Virus record (IMG/VR): IMGVR_UViG_3300025168_000280
Span: 1-35,525 of that record
Length of the DNA: 35,525 bases
Origin: a virus
Reading direction: 5' to 3' (one strand)
Part shown: positions 6,061-14,700 of the stretch, piece after piece
Layout of the letters: every line of letters starts with the position of its first letter
Numbering within the stretch: the first letter of the stretch is position 1
Program-made: the position numbers and the translations under genes
Notes under the pieces: generated by a model
The model's input: only the letters and a program-made list of their open reading frames with translations
Database searches by the model: none
What the model was told of the DNA's origin: nothing

Positions 6061-6765
6061 ATGACCGACCCGTTCACCCACACCGACTTGTCTGAGCTGG
6101 CCCCTGCCCTTGCCCTTGCGCAGCTGCGCATGGTGCCTGCGGTCTACGACAAGACCAACCCTCACTTCCGCTCGAAGTACACGAGCCTTGCCTCGGTGCT
6201 CGGCAGCATCCTGCCCGCGCTCAACGAGCAGGGCATCGCCCTACTTCAGCACCCCGGCTTTGAATCGGCCACAGGCCTGGTGTCCGTCACCACTATGCTC
6301 ATGCACAAGAGTGGCCAGTACATGTCGAGCACCTGCTCGCTGCCCTTGGGTGGACGCAAGGATGGCCACGCACTGAAGAGTGCCTCGACCTACCTGCGTC
6401 GCATCGGTGCCATCTCCATCTGCGGTCTGCCGGAAGAGGACGACGACGGCAACCGTGCGTCGGCTCGACGGGAACCTGCCCGGCGTCAACCTGCCCCTGC
6501 GCAGGAGCCGTTGTCCGACACACCTGTGACTGCCGCAGACGTCGAGCTGTACCGCGGCATGGTGAACGGCATCGGCCTCGATGCATCTGTCGTCGCCTCA
6601 TTCTTCGAGGCACACGGGCGTGAGTCAGCAGCAGACCTGACTGCCAACCACCTCGACGCCCGCCTGCAGTGGGTCAAGTCTGACGCAGCGGGGGACCACA
6701 TCAAGCGATGGGCAGCAGACAACAACATGCCCGCAGCTGTCCCTGACGTGGGTGATGGGCAGTGA
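6061..6765 (+). CDS. erf: ERF-family single-strand annealing protein
   Basis: The 234-aa product begins at ATG 6061, behind GGAGC with six-base spacing; the in-frame ATG at 5998 lies before the promoter and overlaps the previous stop. Residues about 10-125 carry the ERF signature: an N-terminal helix (LALAQLRMV), DKTNPHFRSKYTSLASVL, a LPALNEQGIALLQ helix and VTTMLMHKSGQYM, followed by ALKSASTYLRRI. After an Arg/Pro-rich linker (about 140-160) a helical tail resembles the C-terminal module of other phage annealing proteins. ERF proteins form rings on single-stranded DNA and promote annealing. Here it pairs with the RecE-like nuclease and SSB encoded downstream. Confidence 0.9.
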   Translation: MTDPFTHTDLSELAPALALAQLRMVPAVYDKTNPHFRSKYTSLASVLGSILPALNEQGIALLQHPGFESATGLVSVTTMLMHKSGQYMSSTCSLPLGGRKDGHALKSASTYLRRIGAISICGLPEEDDDGNRASARREPARRQPAPAQEPLSDTPVTAADVELYRGMVNGIGLDASVVASFFEAHGRESAADLTANHLDARLQWVKSDAAGDHIKRWAADNNMPAAVPDVGDGQ

Positions 6766-6962
6766 GCCGGCCCGAGCAGCTGTCGGCTCTGTCGGGGCTG
6801 AGCTCCCACGAGGTGATGCTTGCCCGCATGCTGTGGCCGGGCCTCGAAGCCTCGATGTCTGTTGAGCAGGAGGCTGACTACCTGCGCCGGCACTGGGCCA
6901 ACATCGACGAGATGGCGAGGCTGGGTCGCAAAGATCGGGCCGAACATGGGGAGGTCGCATGA
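6762..6962 (+). CDS. Small hypothetical protein, 66 aa
   Basis: GTG 6762 overlaps the ERF stop in a GTGA, and its own stop overlaps the RuvC start in an ATGA, so it is firmly inside the recombination operon. The product is helical and charged, with an HEVMLARMLWPGLEA helix and a YLRRHWANIDEMARLGRK helix. No cysteine or catalytic motif is seen. No family recognised; an accessory factor for the neighbouring recombination proteins is a guess. Confidence 0.7.
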   Translation: MSRPEQLSALSGLSSHEVMLARMLWPGLEASMSVEQEADYLRRHWANIDEMARLGRKDRAEHGEVA

Positions 6963-7528
6963 GCGCCCTGCGCTACGTCATAGGCATTGACCCTGGCCCT
7001 ACCTCGAGCGGGCTGGTGGTCTGCTCGGTGCGCGGTCCAGCCGACGCCGACATGACAGTCAACCAGACCTACAAGGCAGCCAGCTGGAAGGACGTGCGAG
7101 CGGAGCTCGAGAACCGAGGCATCGACATTCGCACTGGTCACTGCTTGGTGGCCCTCGAGCGGGTGCAGCCGGGGGTGTCGAGCTGGTCACTGACCAAGAC
7201 CTCGGAGATATGCGGCCGAGTCATGCAGATGCACGACGTCATTGGCTGCGGGATGTCGCAGGTCGTACCGCTCCAGCTCCTGACCCGGTCGACCATCCTG
7301 TCCCTCATGCGGGTCGGTCGGTCGTCGCAGCGAGACAAGATGGTGAGGGCTCGCCTCATCGAGATGTTTGGTGGCGACCGAGCCACCGCTATTGGAACCG
7401 TGAAGAGGCCTGGTCCCCTGCACGGTGTCGCTTCCCACGCATGGGCTGCACTGGCTGCTGCTGTCGCTGCCCGCGTTCACCTGAGGGAGCAGCGCGAGCT
7501 GCACCTCGCACACGAGAGAGCACGATGA
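6959..7528 (+). CDS. RuvC-like Holliday junction resolvase
   Basis: A 189-aa RNase H-fold nuclease. Strand one carries IGIDPGPTSSGL with the metal-binding Asp11. LVALERVQ gives Glu67, the second acidic ligand. RSTILSLMRVGRSSQRDKMVRARLIEMFG fits the helical part of RuvC-like phage resolvases. The final motif reads SHAWAALAAAV with His160, but the acidic residue usually found three positions later is Ala163, so the fourth metal ligand of classical RuvC is missing or replaced. The role would be cutting branched recombination and replication intermediates before packaging. ATGA overlaps at both ends show translational coupling. Confidence 0.85.
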   Translation: MSALRYVIGIDPGPTSSGLVVCSVRGPADADMTVNQTYKAASWKDVRAELENRGIDIRTGHCLVALERVQPGVSSWSLTKTSEICGRVMQMHDVIGCGMSQVVPLQLLTRSTILSLMRVGRSSQRDKMVRARLIEMFGGDRATAIGTVKRPGPLHGVASHAWAALAAAVAARVHLREQRELHLAHERAR

Positions 7529-8460
7529 CTGACATCAATCCCATGACACTGCCTGAGGTGGTCGAGTTCGACACCGACAAGGCGTACCGGTCAGACCCTG
7601 GCTACAACTGGTCGATGATCAAGACCATGGTCGCAGGCCTGCGCGGCGCCACGTCTGCAGCCACCATGCGCCACCGCCTTGACGTCGAGAAGCCTGCTGC
7701 CACACCAGCCATGGTGTTCGGCACACTGGTCCACACGGTGGTCCTTGAGCCCGACAAAGCGGACGACATCTACTACGTCATGGACGGTAGCAAGCGGACC
7801 AAGGCGTGGAAGGAAGCAGCGAAAGAGGCTGCCGAAGAGGGCAAGGAGCTGGTTCATGTCGACGACATGGCGGTCGCCATCGCTATGCGAGACGCCGTCA
7901 ACAGCAACCCTGCTTGGCGGAAGCTGATGACCGAGTACGCCCGCGGGTTGCGTTCGGAGGCGGGACCGCCCCGGTTCGAGGTGGGCATGGCCTGCAACGA
8001 CAGCGAGTACAACCTGCGCCTGCGTGGCAAGTACGACGTGCTGGTGGACGACGAGCTCATGGTCGACTTGAAGACCACCTCGTCCACCCTGGACTACGGA
8101 CAGCTTCAGCGTGATGTGCTGAACTTCGGCTACCACGCACAGCTGGCGCTGTACTGGCGCATCCTCCGACAGGTGCGCCCCGAGCTCACGCACTACCCCT
8201 CGCGCATGGCGTGGCTCTTCGTCTCGAAGGCGGCACCGCACGAGACCGTCCTGCTGCACGCGGACGACGAGGTCGTTGAGCATGCTGAAGCCATCGTGGA
8301 CGAGCTGCTGACTGCGCTCGCCTACTCCGACCGCCACAACTACTGGCCCCCGCGGCACCCAAGTGGAGAGACTGTGATGTCTCTCCCGCACTGGGCACGC
8401 AAGGCTCTCGAGTCGTCGGCTGACGACACTTCCCCCGCCGCCCTCCCGGCCGGCATCTGA
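7525..8460 (+). CDS. RecE-like PD-(D/E)XK exonuclease
   Basis: A 311-aa product; start at ATG 7525, which overlaps the RuvC stop in ATGA. The frame stays open upstream but that part lies inside RuvC. It has the motifs of the phage/exodeoxyribonuclease VIII-like family: FGTLVHTVVLEP (His70), LRGKYDVLVDDELMVDLKTT with Asp171 and the Asp181-x-Lys183 core, and GYHAQLALY giving Gln206-x3-Tyr210. An acidic-basic helical insertion (about 88-110) is also typical. The enzyme would resect double-stranded ends to give single strands for the ERF protein. Next to ERF and SSB it completes a two-component annealing recombination system. Confidence 0.88.
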   Translation: MTDINPMTLPEVVEFDTDKAYRSDPGYNWSMIKTMVAGLRGATSAATMRHRLDVEKPAATPAMVFGTLVHTVVLEPDKADDIYYVMDGSKRTKAWKEAAKEAAEEGKELVHVDDMAVAIAMRDAVNSNPAWRKLMTEYARGLRSEAGPPRFEVGMACNDSEYNLRLRGKYDVLVDDELMVDLKTTSSTLDYGQLQRDVLNFGYHAQLALYWRILRQVRPELTHYPSRMAWLFVSKAAPHETVLLHADDEVVEHAEAIVDELLTALAYSDRHNYWPPRHPSGETVMSLPHWARKALESSADDTSPAALPAGI

Positions 8461-8472
8461 CAGGAGCACAAC

Positions 8473-8868
8473 ATGTCTGTTGCACACATGACCATCGTCA
8501 CTCGCTTGGGCCGAGACCCCGAGCTCCGCACCACCTCGGCTGGAAAGTCGGTCTGTACCCTCAGCCTCCCGACCGACACAGGCTGGGGCGACAACAAGAA
8601 GACCACCTGGTGGAGGGCCACCATCTGGGGCAAGCGTGCGGAGGCTGCAGCCAAGCACCTGCGAAAGGGCTCCTGGGTCTGCGTCCAGGGCAAGGCTGGT
8701 GTCGAAGAGTGGACGTCCCGTGAGAACGAGAAGCGGTCCACACCCGTTATCGAGGTAAACGAGTGGGACTTCGTCGGACCCAAGCAGTCGATTGACTCGG
8801 ACTTTGTCGAGAGAAAGGACTTGGATGGGAAGACCTACAACAGCGATGCACCCGACATCCCGTTCTAG
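8473..8868 (+). CDS. ssb: Single-stranded DNA-binding protein
   Basis: The 131-aa product follows an AGGAGCACAAC leader that closely matches the one before the ERF gene. The OB-fold is recognisable: MTIVTRLGRDPELRTTSAGKSVCTLSLPTD, then TTWWRATIWGKRAEAAAKHLRKGSWVCVQGK, typical of bacterial and phage SSB. The acidic tail ends DAPDIPF, close to the DDDIPF tip that recruits host partners. It protects single strands during replication and recombination. Its TAG overlaps the convergent endolysin stop within CTAG. Confidence 0.95.
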   Translation: MSVAHMTIVTRLGRDPELRTTSAGKSVCTLSLPTDTGWGDNKKTTWWRATIWGKRAEAAAKHLRKGSWVCVQGKAGVEEWTSRENEKRSTPVIEVNEWDFVGPKQSIDSDFVERKDLDGKTYNSDAPDIPF

Positions 8869-9314
8869 CCCGCGACGTACTGCTCGTAGCCCCCACCACG
8901 GGGAGCCCATAGCATCTGCCTCCGGGGGGTCGAACCCTCGGGGGCCAACCCGACATGGACGTGGCCGCCCCTCGACGCGGCATACGCGATGACCTGGTCG
9001 TAGTCGAGGGCGCCCTGCTCACGCAGCTCCTCGATGCGCTCGGCCAAAGCCGTGGAGGCCATGCGCCGCACCTTGATGTCCGCCGCCAGACCGAGCATGT
9101 GCCGGCTGGTGCGCGAGCCGCCAACAGCCTTGTTGACGTTGGGGCTGCGGTAGCCGCTGGTCACCCGCACTGGCTGCCCGAGGTCGTTGCGCAGGGGGTC
9201 GAGCAGGGTGTGGACCAACCGCCCCAGGTTCGCATAGGCCGCGTCGGGCGGGTTGTTCTCGATGCCTGTTGAGGTTCGGGTCAGCTCCCGCATGCTGAAC
9301 CACTGCCCGAGCAT
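8865..9314 (-). CDS. M15-type peptidoglycan peptidase (endolysin)
   Basis: A D-Ala-D-Ala carboxypeptidase-like (peptidase M15) protein of about 149 aa. VTSGYRSP is followed by SRHMLGLAADI, giving His72 and Asp79, and GGHVHVGL gives His120; these are the expected zinc ligands. The N-terminus WFSMRELTRT and ENNPP are also typical of phage M15 lysins. No signal peptide is present, so release probably needs a holin. The start is uncertain: ATG 9314 is chosen for family length, ATG 9329 overlaps the upstream gene, and neither has a strong ribosome site, so reinitiation is likely. It is the last gene of the late unit. Confidence 0.9.
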   Translation of the reverse strand: MLGQWFSMRELTRTSTGIENNPPDAAYANLGRLVHTLLDPLRNDLGQPVRVTSGYRSPNVNKAVGGSRTSRHMLGLAADIKVRRMASTALAERIEELREQGALDYDQVIAYAASRGGHVHVGLAPEGSTPRRQMLWAPRGGGYEQYVAG

Positions 9315-9318
9315 GGTG

Positions 9319-9507
9319 CTACGCGGCATCGTCGGTATCCGCGATGGCCAGGATGGTGGCGCCAAGGTCGAGCAGGTCAGCAGCCAGCTCGCGGAGCTCC
9401 GTTGGGGTGTAGCCGCCTCGACCCAAGCGCACGGCCTTGGCCACGAGCCGGATGATGCGAGCGATAGGAACGTGGGATGCAGACCGCATCAGCTTCTCCT
9501 GGCTCAC
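9319..9507 (-). CDS. Small hypothetical protein, 62 aa
   Basis: GTG 9507-9505 overlaps the stop of the 48-aa gene (GTGA) and the frame stops at 9319, four bases before the chosen endolysin start. The product has a basic N-terminal half (IARIIRLVAKAVRLGRGGY) and an acidic, hydrophobic C-terminal helix (LRELAADLLDLGATILAIAD). It is not clearly a membrane protein. No family recognised. The position between endolysin and the small basic proteins hints at a late or lysis-related role. Confidence 0.65.
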   Translation of the reverse strand: MSQEKLMRSASHVPIARIIRLVAKAVRLGRGGYTPTELRELAADLLDLGATILAIADTDDAA

Positions 9508-9650
9508 TTCTTCCTCCGCTTGGGCTGGAAGCCGCCCTTCTTCGCCTTCATCTTCGCGTATGTCTTCGTCGAGATGGTGCTGTTCTTCTTGCTCCTCGAC
9601 GTGCCCGCCTTCTTGCGCTTGTTGATGTTCGCGTACAGACCCTTGGGCAT
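9504..9650 (-). CDS. Lys-rich small phage protein beginning MPKGLYANI
   Basis: A 48-aa product from ATG 9650-9648, preceded by GGAGG with optimal spacing. It begins MPKGLYANINKRKK and is almost a third Lys/Arg, ending PKRRKK. Short basic proteins with the same MP-GLYANI opening recur in many phages, usually near structural or lysis genes, without a known function. The very basic tail suggests DNA or RNA contact, or packaging with the genome. Overlaps its downstream neighbour by GTGA. Confidence 0.7.
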   Translation of the reverse strand: MPKGLYANINKRKKAGTSRSKKNSTISTKTYAKMKAKKGGFQPKRRKK

Positions 9651-9652
9651 GG

Positions 9653-9916
9653 CTACCTCCTGCTCTTCTTGCCGCTGCACTTCCAGCGCTTTCGGCTGAG
9701 GCGCAGCGGGCTGTTGGGATTCTTCGCCGCGGCAGGCGACTTCTTCATCTGGCCGGCAGACCGGGCGCAGTAGGCGTCACCCTTGCTTGTGCCAGGCTTG
9801 ACCCTCGGGCCGCCGCCCTTGGCTTTGCCGGCCTGCCCGTAGGACACCTTGCGCTTCCGCCCGGTGCGCTTGTCGGTGTAGGTCTTGACCCGGGCCTTGC
9901 CCTTCCGCGGCTTCAC
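9653..9916 (-). CDS. Lys-rich conserved small phage protein
   Basis: An 87-aa product starting at GTG 9916-9914, overlapping the previous TGA as GTGA. The pattern is recognisable: KARVKTYTDKRTGRKRKVSYGQAGKAKGG, then KPGTSKGDAYCARSAG, and near the end NSPLRLSRKRWKCSGKKS. Basic phage proteins with this CARSxG and LSR-WKC layout are common in environmental phages and are usually unnamed; it may be related to DUF6321-type proteins, which I could not check. The two cysteines may pair or bind metal. Function unknown, nucleic-acid binding plausible. Confidence 0.7.
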   Translation of the reverse strand: MKPRKGKARVKTYTDKRTGRKRKVSYGQAGKAKGGGPRVKPGTSKGDAYCARSAGQMKKSPAAAKNPNSPLRLSRKRWKCSGKKSRR

Positions 9917-10200
9917 TTGTTGGCCATCGAGTCGAGCTTGCCGTACAGTCCACCGACCTTGCGCTCGATGCGGGCCGAGGTCTCGCGACACTCCTGCATC
10001 TCAGCCAGCCACGCATTGCGGTCGGCTGCATGCTCGTCGATGAGGCGGTCGACCTGGGCGAGATGACTGTCCACCCACCTCGATGCCGCCGGCACGATGG
10101 TCTGAGTCATGAACCTCCAGCCCGCCAACCCCATGCCGAGCAGCAGGACCAGCGAGGACGTGGGGCCAGTGGCCAGTGTCAGCAGGGTTGACTCATCCAT
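9913..10200 (-). CDS. Single-span membrane protein with coiled coil (candidate holin or spanin)
   Basis: A 95-aa product whose first residues (MDESTLLTLATG) precede a hydrophobic span at about 13-32 (SSLVLLLGMGLAGWRF), followed by a long charged helix with coiled-coil character (VDSHLAQVDRLIDEH through SARIERKVGGLYGKLDSM). The start overlaps the upstream stop by eight bases. One membrane span plus a coiled coil in the same late block as the endolysin suggests a holin of the single-span type or an inner-membrane spanin. No paired outer-membrane spanin was recognised. Assignment is from topology and context only. Confidence 0.65.
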   Translation of the reverse strand: MDESTLLTLATGPTSSLVLLLGMGLAGWRFMTQTIVPAASRWVDSHLAQVDRLIDEHAADRNAWLAEMQECRETSARIERKVGGLYGKLDSMANK

Positions 10201-10486
10201 CGTTGACCGCCCACGCGAGGACTGCAGCCGTCAGCCCGAGCTCATCGAGGTGTGACTTGAGCACTGGTGAACTGCTTCCGCCGGCTATCCGCGCCTGTAT
10301 GTCTGCCTTGACGCCCTCCGCCACGGCATACACGACCGCACCGGTGGTCGAATAGACGGCCAGCCCTTCGGCCTGTGTCGACTGCATGAGCGGGGTCCCG
10401 AGTGCCTGCCACGCGTCAACGTGGACGACAGGTAGCCCGCTTGGATCGTATGCGATCTCAACGACTGTCAGCGTGTTGTCGCTCAT
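10193..10486 (-). CDS. Hypothetical protein, 97 aa
   Basis: Start at ATG 10486-10484 within a TGATG coupling to the fibre-like gene. The product has strand-rich N-terminal sequence (LTVVEIAYDPSGLPVVHVDAW), then a small Ala/Val-rich region and a C-terminal helix ending LTAAVLAWAVNDG. No membrane span or motif is clear. It sits between a probable fibre protein and the lysis-end genes and may be a small virion component or chaperone. No family recognised. Confidence 0.6.
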   Translation of the reverse strand: MSDNTLTVVEIAYDPSGLPVVHVDAWQALGTPLMQSTQAEGLAVYSTTGAVVYAVAEGVKADIQARIAGGSSSPVLKSHLDELGLTAAVLAWAVNDG

Positions 10487-11298
10487 CAGAATGTCTCCAC
10501 GAAAAGGCGCTCAATTGTGAAGTCTGCGGTATCGCCACTGCACACGAACAGCCGCACGCCGTTCGCTTGGTATGTTGGCGCGTCGCTCCCCAACCCAAGG
10601 CTCTCGCCGCCGCACACAATGTTGTCCGCGTGGCCCGGCGTTGGCACCGGTATCGATGTGCCCGCCGTGTCCATCGCCTCTATCATTTGCCCGTCTGTCA
10701 GAATCAACGTAATGACCCGGGAGGTCTTAATCGTCTGGGTTCGCTGTAGGGCTGAGCTGTTGGTGTTTTTCCGTGATCTGATTTCCTCATTGGCCCCATC
10801 TCCTGCGTCCTCAGCCCAGAACATGCGGGCGTTCCCGCTGTTGTGTGTGGTCACGTTTCCTCGGTTGAGACCAACGAAGATGAGCGAGTTGTTCGCGCTT
10901 GGATAGGACAGCCCAGTAATCACCACATGGAACGCGTAACGCTTGGACCGCACGTCTGATACTGTGTAGGATGCAAACAGAGGATCAACGTCGAACGATA
11001 TCGTATTGCCGCTCGAAGTGTCGGTGCCACCGTCCAACACGAGGCCGTCTGTATTGGTTGGCGTGACTGTGGCGTTGCCGCCGCTGAATTGCGTCCAGTC
11101 GACTCCTACTGTGGTGTCGCTGGACTGAAACGCCAACGTGTGCGATCCCACCGAAAGAGCGCCCGCTGTGGCCATGTCCTTGAAGTTGAGATCGGCGAGA
11201 GTGACGCGCGAGGGTGCAGACGGGGCCGGTCCACCGCCACCGGACGCAGGACCGCCGCTCGCTCCGGTCGTGGGGTTGAATGCTGGGACGATGCTCAT
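10486..11298 (-). CDS. Probable tail fibre or receptor-binding-like virion protein
   Basis: A 270-aa product. Residues about 9-30 are a flexible Gly/Pro/Ala linker (TTGASGGPASGGGGPAPSAP), followed by a beta-rich domain to the C-terminus with alternating hydrophobic residues and Thr/Ser/Asn-rich turns (TLAFQSSDTTVGVDW, ISFDVDPLFASYTV, VTTHNSGNARMFWAED). This composition is typical of lectin-like or jelly-roll surface domains of phage fibres. It follows the internal virion genes, the place where T7-type phages carry their fibre gene. Function is inferred from composition and order. Confidence 0.55.
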   Translation of the reverse strand: MSIVPAFNPTTGASGGPASGGGGPAPSAPSRVTLADLNFKDMATAGALSVGSHTLAFQSSDTTVGVDWTQFSGGNATVTPTNTDGLVLDGGTDTSSGNTISFDVDPLFASYTVSDVRSKRYAFHVVITGLSYPSANNSLIFVGLNRGNVTTHNSGNARMFWAEDAGDGANEEIRSRKNTNSSALQRTQTIKTSRVITLILTDGQMIEAMDTAGTSIPVPTPGHADNIVCGGESLGLGSDAPTYQANGVRLFVCSGDTADFTIERLFVETF

Positions 11299-11741
11299 GT
11301 CTCAGTCCACGTCACGGTGGTCTGGTCGACGGTGCAGGCCGCGTCAGCCTTCAGGAAAAGGTACAGCTTCCCCACCTCGCCGCTGGCAGACTGGTAGATG
11401 GGCAACTTGACCGAGAAGGCCACGGCCCCCTTGGCCGCTGTGGACACACCCGTGGAGATGGTCGCCTCGGTGTCGGGCACGACGATGTCGTCCCCAAGCG
11501 GGTCAAGCGTGACCTTTATTGTGATCTTGGTGGCGCTGCCCACGGCGCTGAGGCGAACACGAATGCCTTCGAGCCGCTCACGGAACCGCTGACCAGCAAC
11601 GCCTGGCGTCGCCCCAGCCCGAAGGTCGTGCTCGTGCTTGAGAGCTGCACCGAAAGATGTCGTGACCGAGATGTTCGACGGTGACGCCCCCTCTGGAGGA
11701 ACCACGCTGTGGTGAAAGAAGCTGACAATCTTGGCTGGCAT
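11295..11741 (-). CDS. Beta-rich late protein, probable virion component, 148 aa
   Basis: Start ATG 11741-11739 is chosen because GAGGAGG lies seven bases upstream; the longer frame reaches back into the 2036-aa gene. The product begins MPAKIVSFFHHSVVPP and is dominated by beta-forming stretches (RVRLSAVGSATKITIKVTLD, AVAFSVKLPIYQ, GKLYLFLKADAACTVDQTTVTW), like a small beta-sandwich. It overlaps the fibre-like gene by ATGA, suggesting the two are made in step and may assemble together. No family recognised. A 55-bp gap with no clear promoter separates it from the giant gene. Confidence 0.6.
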   Translation of the reverse strand: MPAKIVSFFHHSVVPPEGASPSNISVTTSFGAALKHEHDLRAGATPGVAGQRFRERLEGIRVRLSAVGSATKITIKVTLDPLGDDIVVPDTEATISTGVSTAAKGAVAFSVKLPIYQSASGEVGKLYLFLKADAACTVDQTTVTWTET

Positions 11742-11796
11742 GTGAGACCTCCTCGTCTCTGGACGGCTCTCAAACAAACACAGGGTAGCACGACAC

Positions 11797-14700
11797 CTAC
11801 TGCGTCGCGAAGTAGTCTCTGCGGAACGAGCGGCTGTACACATCTTCCGGCGACTTGACTCGCACAGGCGTGCCTGCTCCAACCAAGTACATCAGCCACG
11901 GCACCGTACCGCGATACTTCGGGTCGTAGCCGTCTGGCCCGTAGCCGGCGGCGATGGCAGTCTTGGTGGTGTCCTGCGTGGCGCGGCCGATCATCAGCTG
12001 GGTAGCGAGGAACGTGAACGCCTGGAAGTTGCGGAAGCCGTTCTGCTCGAACACGTACTGGCGGTTCCGGAACTCCGAAGCTCCAGGCCTGCGCTCGTCG
12101 CGGTCGTCCAGCGGACCCCCGATGTCCTTGATGTCGAACGCATCGACCGCCCACTCCCACACATCAGGGCCTGCGTTCTGGAACGCCACAGCCCAGGTGT
12201 CAGGCACCAGTCGACCCCGGCTCGAGGGTCTGGTGTTCGCAGCCAGCGCCAACACCATCTGAATCTCAGGGCGAATCTGCTCTTCGAGGACTGCGTCGAC
12301 CACCCTGCCAACGATGTCCCCAGCCGCACCCTCCTTGCCAGCGAGCTGCGCCATCGAGCCCATAGCAAAGAAGCTCAGGTCGATGAGGTCCGCCATGCCA
12401 CCAGGGAACACGCCCTGCGGACCAGCGACCGCCGTGCCGCGGTAGTCGAAGTCGGGGCCAGGGATAGCAAACTGCCTGATGCGGTCGTAGTCGCTGCCGT
12501 AGGTCCACGTCCCAGCAGCCTTCTGCATCTGCATCTGCACACGCAGAACACGAAGCCAATCGGACTGACCTCGAGCACCAGCCATCAGTATCTCGCGCAT
12601 GCTGGCCATACGGAAGGTGGCGAAGAGGGCGTACCGGTTGATGCTCTGCTTGACGACGTCAGGCACCGCGCCGTAGTCGAGCACCGAAGCTCGAGCGAGC
12701 TCAGCTGCCTGCATCGGACTCATGCCGTCACGTATGGCTGACGCGAACGTGCCTCGCCGGAACACGGTGTCCGTCCACGTCGCAAGCTGCATCGAGATGG
12801 AGGTGCGCGACGGGTCGAACAAGGACGACTGAAGCTTGCGCGCCATCTTCCACCACGGCGCCGAGTCGAGCTCCGCGTCGCTGATGACCCCGATGTCTCG
12901 CTGGATGGTGCGCAACATATCAGCCGCCTGGTCGACATCTCCGCGGGACATGTAGTAGTTGTATGCGCCGGCCATCTCCTCAAACTCGCGAACCGTCCAC
13001 TCCTTGCCGTACACGTCCGTGAACAGGAAGTCGTCAGGCTTGCGAGGAGACACCGTGTCGACGAGGGCGCGCCCCCACTCGGACACCGTCTTGTTCTTGA
13101 CTGCGCTGGCTACATCTCCAACAGCCATCTTCGCTGACATCGCCAGCGACTTGGCCGCCTGCCGATAGCCCAACGTGCCGACCATCATCATCGGCGCGGT
13201 CAGCAAGTTGAGCCCGACGTACCGCACAATGGGAATGCCCGGGATGATCCACAGCGGACCACCGAGCACGATGCCCGCACTGAGCAGACCGTAGGCCGCA
13301 GCCTGTCGCCCGTATACAGCGACGTCGCTCAGTGACCGAAGGATGAACTTCGCTGGCCCAGCCAGACCACCCTCGGCAAGCAGTGTCTGTGAGTGAATGT
13401 TCTGCAGGGTCGACAGCAGGGAGCCGTTGGCGGCACCCGACTTCATCTCGGTGAGCACATCCTCCATGCCTGGCAGCACAGGGTACGCGATGTCAGGGTC
13501 GGTGGGAATGCGGAGCACTGTGGCCATCACCTGGTCAAGCGCTCCCGGAGTAGCAAACGAAGAGAAGCCCCACGTCCGCATGGTAGCTCGAGCCTGGTTG
13601 CCGACGAACGACGCAAGCCCAGCCTCGATGCCCCTCTCGGCCCCTTCAGCGATGAGCTTTTGAATGGCGCCGTTTGCCATGCCCCGGCTCTTGAGCTCCC
13701 GCACAGCATCCCGCATGAAGATGCTGACAGGGTTCTTGAGGTCGTGGTTTTGCTGCGCCTCAAGCACAACAATCTGTGCCTTGGCAAACTGCACATCGCG
13801 CGAACCGCTGGTCCCACCTACAGGATTCAAACGAACGCTTGGATACAGTGTGCCGTCGGCTTGCATGGCGTCGAAGACAGACTCGACCATGTTGAGCTGC
13901 TCTTCGGACGACATGTGCTGCATGCGCTTGCGCGCCCACGACAGCATCGGCTCAAGCACAGGGTCCGCCAAGCCAGTGGCGTGAGGCTCAGCCCCTGTCG
14001 CTCGCAACGTCTCGGGGGAGAAGACCTTGTTCATCGCGCGAACAAAAGCCTCCTCGAGCTCCGTCGGGAACTCTTCTCCAAGCGCTGTCCTCAAGCGATC
14101 CAGCACAGACGTGACCGCATGGTTGGGGCCGCCGTAGCGCAATGCCATCTGGCTCACCCCAAACTCAGTGTCCGCGGTTGCGGTTGGGGTGAGCGCTGTC
14201 CGCAGCTCGGGGTTGCGGCGGAACAGATCATCCCAAATCTGGGTCACAGCAAAGCGCCGGTCTGCTGCCAACTGCCACGACTGCTGAGTCTCGAGGATGG
14301 CATCAGCAAACAGCTTGCCCTTCTTGAACAAGCTTGCAAGGCTTATGCGAGCCGCACCGCGCCGACCCAAAGTCTCAGGCATGTCGTCGCGCAGCCGGGC
14401 AATGACCTTCTGGATGTTGCCGTGCGTCGGCTCGAGGATGGCTGCCTTCGCCATCTCGTCAAGCAGGTTTAGAATCTCTTTCGACGATGGAGTCATTCGA
14501 GCAGACAGCTGCCGAGCGCGCTTGACTGCATCGACACCCTCCTGACCAGCCTGGATGTACTTGTCGATGTGGGCGTCAACCCTCTTGATTACCGCCTCGG
14601 TCTTGTCGACGTTGGCAAGCATGCTCTGCGACGTGAAAAAGTCCTGCATGAGACGCGACCACTGCGCCCGGTACTCACCACGCCTGACCAGCTTGCGCAC

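Noticed and set aside
7210-7524. Upstream extension of the RecE-like nuclease
   Set aside because: It is a shadow of the RuvC gene; ATG 7525 in the ATGA overlap is the natural start.
13393-14472. Plus-strand 359-codon frame opposite the giant virion gene
   Set aside because: A mirror of strong codon bias in the minus-strand gene; no ribosome site and no family resemblance.
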